A program made the translations under genes and the position numbers. This document shows, one piece after another, positions 14,504 through 17,944 of a stretch of 17,944 bases of DNA. The stretch comes from Bacteroidota bacterium (GTDB lineage: Bacteria > Bacteroidota > Bacteroidia > Bacteroidales > FEN-979): NCBI GenBank assembly GCA_026391755.1, contig JAPLDN010000315.1, positions 1-17,944 of the forward strand, written 5' to 3'. The notes under the pieces were generated by a model. The model made no database searches. It had not been told where the DNA came from and was given only the letters and a program-made list of their open reading frames with translations. Within the stretch, counting starts at the first letter, position 1; each line of letters begins with the position of its first letter.

Positions 14504-17500
14504 TCAATGCCCGGCAGCCATCAGTTTCTTCATCCTCTTCAAGTCCTTTCTCCGTTTGTACCCTACGCTGGCTTGTGCATCGATCAGCAAGAGGGCTGGT
14601 ACGAAAATCAGGGTAAGGAATGTGGCAAAGCTTAAGCCGAAGATGATCGTCCATGAAAGAGGGCCCCAAAAGGTCACGTTGTCACCCCCGACCCAGATAT
14701 GAGGATTCAGGTCAGATAACAAGGTAACAAAATTGATGTTGAACCCTACCGCAAGAGGAACCAGCCCAAGCATGGTTGCAGTTGCGGTAAGCACGACAGG
14801 TGTAATCCTGGTCTTCCCGGCACCGACGATGGCCTCACGGTATGAATTCCCGCGGGCTTTCAAAACATCGGCAAATTCCACGATCAGGATCCCGGTCCTC
14901 ACCACTATACCTCCCAGAGCGACAATCCCGATACCTGTCATGGTGATGACGAAAGGCATATGGAATATGACCATCCCTATAAATACGCCGATAATACTGA
15001 AGATTACTTCGCTCAGAATAATAAGACTCTTGCTCAGGCTTCCGAACTGCGTGATCAGGATAAAAAAGATCAGCCCGAGTGCAATGATCATAGCATTGAC
15101 CAGGAAAGCCATCGTTTCGGCCTGGTCTTCCCTTTCACCGGTGAAGTTTACCTCCACTCCTTTGGGCAGGTTATAAGTCTTCAAAGCAGCCCCTATATTG
15201 GAGATGACCTCATTGGCGGTATGACCCGAAGTCACATCCGATGAAAGTGTGATCACCCGTTTGAGGTTTTTGCGCTTGATCCCTCCGTAAGTGTCCCGGT
15301 AATTTACCTGTACAACAGCCGAAATAGGGATCTGCCTTAACTGTCCCGAAGTCATGTCACGGTAAGTGATCCTGGCATTGATGAGATTATTGATGTTCTT
15401 GCGTTGGGTTTCGGAATACCTTAACTGTATGGGATACTCATCTTCATCTTCCTTATACTTGGATGCTTCAAAACCATAAATGGCAGTCCTGAGTTCCATC
15501 CCGATCTGCCCTACGCTGATCCCTTCACGGTTGGCCCTGATCCTGTCAACATCCATAACGATCTCCGGCTTGCTTTCGTCGAAATCGGACCTCAGCTTGT
15601 CAATCCCGGGGATCTGCAAAGAATCGAGGTAAGTGAGGAATTCCTTGGAGGCGGTGATAAGATCCTCAATGTTCTCACTCGTGATCTCAATGTTTATGGG
15701 TTTGCCGGTGGGTGGTCCCATTTTGTTCTTTTCAACCGAAAGTGTGACTCCGGGTATATTCTGAACATTGGCCCTGATCCGGTCCATGTAATCGAGGGTC
15801 TTTATCCCGTGCCTGTCTTTGCTTTCGACGAAATTCACCGTGACCTTGCCCCTTTCGGGAGAGACAGAACGGTCAAAGAAACTTTCGCCTGCACCCAGGC
15901 CGACATTCGCAATAATAGATTCCACGACCGGGTTGTCCTTGCCAAGTATGGTGGTAACCCTGCCTTCAACAATCCTTGTCACCGAATCGGTTACCTTCTG
16001 ATCGGTCCCGACCGGCATTTTAACGTAAATAAAGATGGTTGCAGGGTTATTGTTCGGAAAGAACAACACCTGGGGTTTGAATGACCCAAAAAGGAACATG
16101 GTAAAAATAAAGAGAGCAATAACACTTCCAAAAAGATAATAAGGATTGCGCCCTTTAAGGAAAAATCGCAACTGCCTTTCGTAGAAATTCAGGACAGCAG
16201 GCCATAACACACTCTGGAACTTTATGATCGCATTTTTCAACCAAAGCCTGTATATCACATTCAGGATGAGGGCAAACATCAGCAGGTTCCCCATCGTGAA
16301 AACCCTGGCGATATAAAAAAGCAATGCAAAGGCGGTAAGCAGTATGCTGCTTACCAGGAAGGGCTTCCTTTTAATTTTATATTCCGTACCGTCATACTCA
16401 TGTTTCATGAAAGTAACCGCAAAAACCGGGTTTATGATATAAGCCACGAAAAGCGAGGCAAAGAGTGTCAGGATCAGCGTGACAGGGAGGTAATGCATGA
16501 ATTTGCCGACAATACCCGGCCAGAATACCAGGGGGAAAAATGGCGCAAGTGTCGTAAGCGTCCCCGAAAGAATAGGAAGGAAAACTTCCCCGGCGGCATA
16601 TTTCGCTGCCGATTTTATATCGGGAATATGCCGGTGTACACGATGGGTATTTTCGATGACCACGATGGCATCATCAACAATGATACCGAGGGCAAAAATG
16701 AAGCCAAACATGACGATCATGTTCATGGTGAATCCAAGCCCGGGCATCACGAGGTAGGCCACAAACATTGAAAGAGGAACCGACAAAGCCACGAAAAAAG
16801 CATTATTCAGTCCCATAAAGAACATCAGCACAACGGTTACCAGGAGAAATCCGATAATGATAGTGTTGTTCAGCTCTTCGAGGGTGCTCCTGGTGAATCT
16901 CGACTGTTCACCCGTAAGCTCAACTTTCAGATCAGGAGGATAGGAAGTTTTCTTCATCTCCTTAATAATGTCCTTGATCTTGTCGGAGGCGTTCAGGAGG
17001 TTGGCCCCGCTCTTTTTAATGACATTGAGGGTGATCACGTTCTTGCCTTCAAAGCGTGCAAAACTTTCCTGCTCCTTGTATGAGTCCTTCACTTCGGCAA
17101 TGTCCTTGATATATACCGTAGCTCCGCTGGATGACTTAAGGATGATGTCGTTGATCTCCTCGGGCGACTTGAACTGCCCGGTGACCCTGAGGGTCCTCTT
17201 TAATCCGTAATTCGTGATGGTGCCTGCAGAGACCGTAACATTTTCAGCCGCAATTGCATTCTGGATATCCCTGAACGAAACAGAGGCAGCCTGCATCTTG
17301 TACATATCAACATTTATCTGGATTTCGCGGTCCAGGGCGCCTACAATATCCACGCGTGTGATCTCGGGAAGGGTCTCAATTTTATCCTGGGCATCCTTGG
17401 CGTATTTTTTCAGCCTCTGCAGGTCATAATCTCCGGAAAGGTTGATATTCATAATCGGGATCTCAGAAATGTCAACCTCAGCAATATCAGGATCATTCGG

Positions 17501-17896
17501 CAGGTTGTTAGGGAGTTTTGTTTTTGCCTTGTCAACGGCATCCCTAACCCTCTGTTTTGCTTCCGGAACCGGGATATTGGTTGTGAATTCCACAACGATC
17601 GAAGAAAAATCCTGAATGGAATTGCTGGTAATCTTTTTAACGTTCTGGATCGATTTACATTCCTTTTCAATGGGCCTGGTCACCAGGTTTTCCATATCTT
17701 CCGGGGAGGTTCCCGGGTAAACGGTATTCACAATGATGGTCGGGATGACGATCTCGGGAAACTGCTCCTTGGGAATATTTATGTAAGAGAGTATCCCCAG
17801 CATGGTGATGATAATTGTAAGCACATAAATGCTTGACTTATTATCAATAGCCCAGCTGGTTGCAAAAAATTCCTTGAGTTTTTCTGGCTTCTTCAT
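14504..17896 (-). CDS. RND-superfamily efflux transporter permease
   Basis: A 1130-residue inner-membrane proton-driven exporter, slightly longer than E. coli AcrB (1049). TM1 is at about 21-39, followed by the periplasmic porter domain (IPKEQFPEIVIPTI, YPGTSPEDMENLVTRPIE, at 41-76). TM4 carries GIIVDDAIVVIENTHR with D408 and D409, the acidic pair used in proton relay. The loop between TM6 and TM7 holds extra hydrophobic segments (FLVSSILLTAFALLFYIARV, LLMFALILNVIYRLWL), which explain part of the added length. The second half repeats the fold, with GIVALGGIVVRTGILIVEFAD and RITPVVLTATATMLGLVPLA near the C-terminus. The family mixes HME and HAE types; substrate cannot be deduced. Just upstream is the end of another minus-strand frame, probably the adaptor. 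Transcribed toward tetR-tolC. Confidence 0.94.
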   Translation of the reverse strand: MKKPEKLKEFFATSWAIDNKSSIYVLTIIITMLGILSYINIPKEQFPEIVIPTIIVNTVYPGTSPEDMENLVTRPIEKECKSIQNVKKITSNSIQDFSSIVVEFTTNIPVPEAKQRVRDAVDKAKTKLPNNLPNDPDIAEVDISEIPIMNINLSGDYDLQRLKKYAKDAQDKIETLPEITRVDIVGALDREIQINVDMYKMQAASVSFRDIQNAIAAENVTVSAGTITNYGLKRTLRVTGQFKSPEEINDIILKSSSGATVYIKDIAEVKDSYKEQESFARFEGKNVITLNVIKKSGANLLNASDKIKDIIKEMKKTSYPPDLKVELTGEQSRFTRSTLEELNNTIIIGFLLVTVVLMFFMGLNNAFFVALSVPLSMFVAYLVMPGLGFTMNMIVMFGFIFALGIIVDDAIVVIENTHRVHRHIPDIKSAAKYAAGEVFLPILSGTLTTLAPFFPLVFWPGIVGKFMHYLPVTLILTLFASLFVAYIINPVFAVTFMKHEYDGTEYKIKRKPFLVSSILLTAFALLFYIARVFTMGNLLMFALILNVIYRLWLKNAIIKFQSVLWPAVLNFYERQLRFFLKGRNPYYLFGSVIALFIFTMFLFGSFKPQVLFFPNNNPATIFIYVKMPVGTDQKVTDSVTRIVEGRVTTILGKDNPVVESIIANVGLGAGESFFDRSVSPERGKVTVNFVESKDRHGIKTLDYMDRIRANVQNIPGVTLSVEKNKMGPPTGKPINIEITSENIEDLITASKEFLTYLDSLQIPGIDKLRSDFDESKPEIVMDVDRIRANREGISVGQIGMELRTAIYGFEASKYKEDEDEYPIQLRYSETQRKNINNLINARITYRDMTSGQLRQIPISAVVQVNYRDTYGGIKRKNLKRVITLSSDVTSGHTANEVISNIGAALKTYNLPKGVEVNFTGEREDQAETMAFLVNAMIIALGLIFFILITQFGSLSKSLIILSEVIFSIIGVFIGMVIFHMPFVITMTGIGIVALGGIVVRTGILIVEFADVLKARGNSYREAIVGAGKTRITPVVLTATATMLGLVPLAVGFNINFVTLLSDLNPHIWVGGDNVTFWGPLSWTIIFGLSFATFLTLIFVPALLLIDAQASVGYKRRKDLKRMKKLMAAGH

Positions 17897-17910
17897 ATTA
17901 CATCAGGTCT

Positions 17911-17944
17911 TTAGAAGGAAATCAATTGACCGTCGTATAGGTCC
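17911..17944 (-). CDS. Probable C-terminus of an RND periplasmic adaptor (partial)
   Basis: On the minus strand the last codons before a TAA at 17911-17913 read DLYDGQLISF, and the frame is open to the window edge. A short LYDG-type turn near the end is common in HlyD/AcrA-like adaptors, and an adaptor gene directly ahead of the RND permease (14 bases) is the usual order. Only 10 codons are visible, so the call rests mostly on context. Confidence 0.4.
   Translation of the reverse strand, partial: DLYDGQLISF

Noticed and set aside
14433..14702. Plus-strand ORF of 89 residues with a repeated SLITHH pattern
   Set aside because: The first part is the CACTCAT heptamer array translated, and the rest is antisense to the RND permease gene. 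No family resemblance.
14733..15176. Plus-strand ORFs opposite the RND gene
   Set aside because: Their composition mirrors the membrane segments of the permease on the other strand, and there is no promoter or family signal.

Overview
The window looks like chromosomal DNA from a member of the Bacteroidota, probably Bacteroidales-like. The evidence is a PorV/PorQ-family outer-membrane protein next to a very large secreted protein with a FlgD/T9SS-like C-terminus, the long Bacteroidota-type PurF-like amidotransferase, -7 boxes of the TAnnTTTG type in front of several genes, and no obvious Shine-Dalgarno sequences. No rRNA, tRNA, CRISPR, phage or transposase genes were seen. The window is gene-dense: the largest gene-free gap is about 185 bases.

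Layout. 1-4039 (+): the 3' part of a giant secreted/surface protein followed by a PorV/PorQ-like beta-barrel protein, then a hairpin terminator. 4129-5020 (+): greA and a HIT-family hydrolase, one base apart. 5065-6801 (-): a PurF-like glutamine amidotransferase/phosphoribosyltransferase that appears to lack about 50 residues just after the catalytic cysteine. 6987-10371 (+): a selenium module, mnmH (tRNA 2-selenouridine synthase) overlapping by 20 nt a 785-residue fusion of a NifS-like cysteine desulfurase with selenophosphate synthetase SelD. 10374-12209 (-): an exported M14 zinc carboxypeptidase. 12382-14374 (+): a TetR-type regulator and a TolC-type outer-membrane channel, preceded by a good promoter and a 10-bp inverted repeat that may be the operator. 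14504-17944 (-): an RND efflux permease and the last codons of an upstream gene, probably the membrane-fusion adaptor.

How the genes work together. In the selenium module the desulfurase domain can liberate selenium (or sulfur) from the amino acid, SelD makes selenophosphate, and MnmH uses it to replace sulfur by selenium at the wobble uridine of tRNAs; all three activities sit in one translationally coupled unit. SelD is the cysteine form and no Sec-insertion genes are visible, so this looks like a selenouridine-only module. TetR, TolC, RND and adaptor form a tripartite efflux system whose two halves are transcribed toward each other.

The most unusual non-genic signal is a set of three period-7 (heptamer) repeat arrays with different unit sequences but a shared design: direct heptamers that switch to roughly complementary heptamers. 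One fills exactly the gap between two convergent genes (5016-5064), one fills the gap between tolC and the RND gene (14379-14497), and one lies in frame inside the cysteine-desulfurase coding region (8772-8834; nine units = 63 nt = 21 codons).
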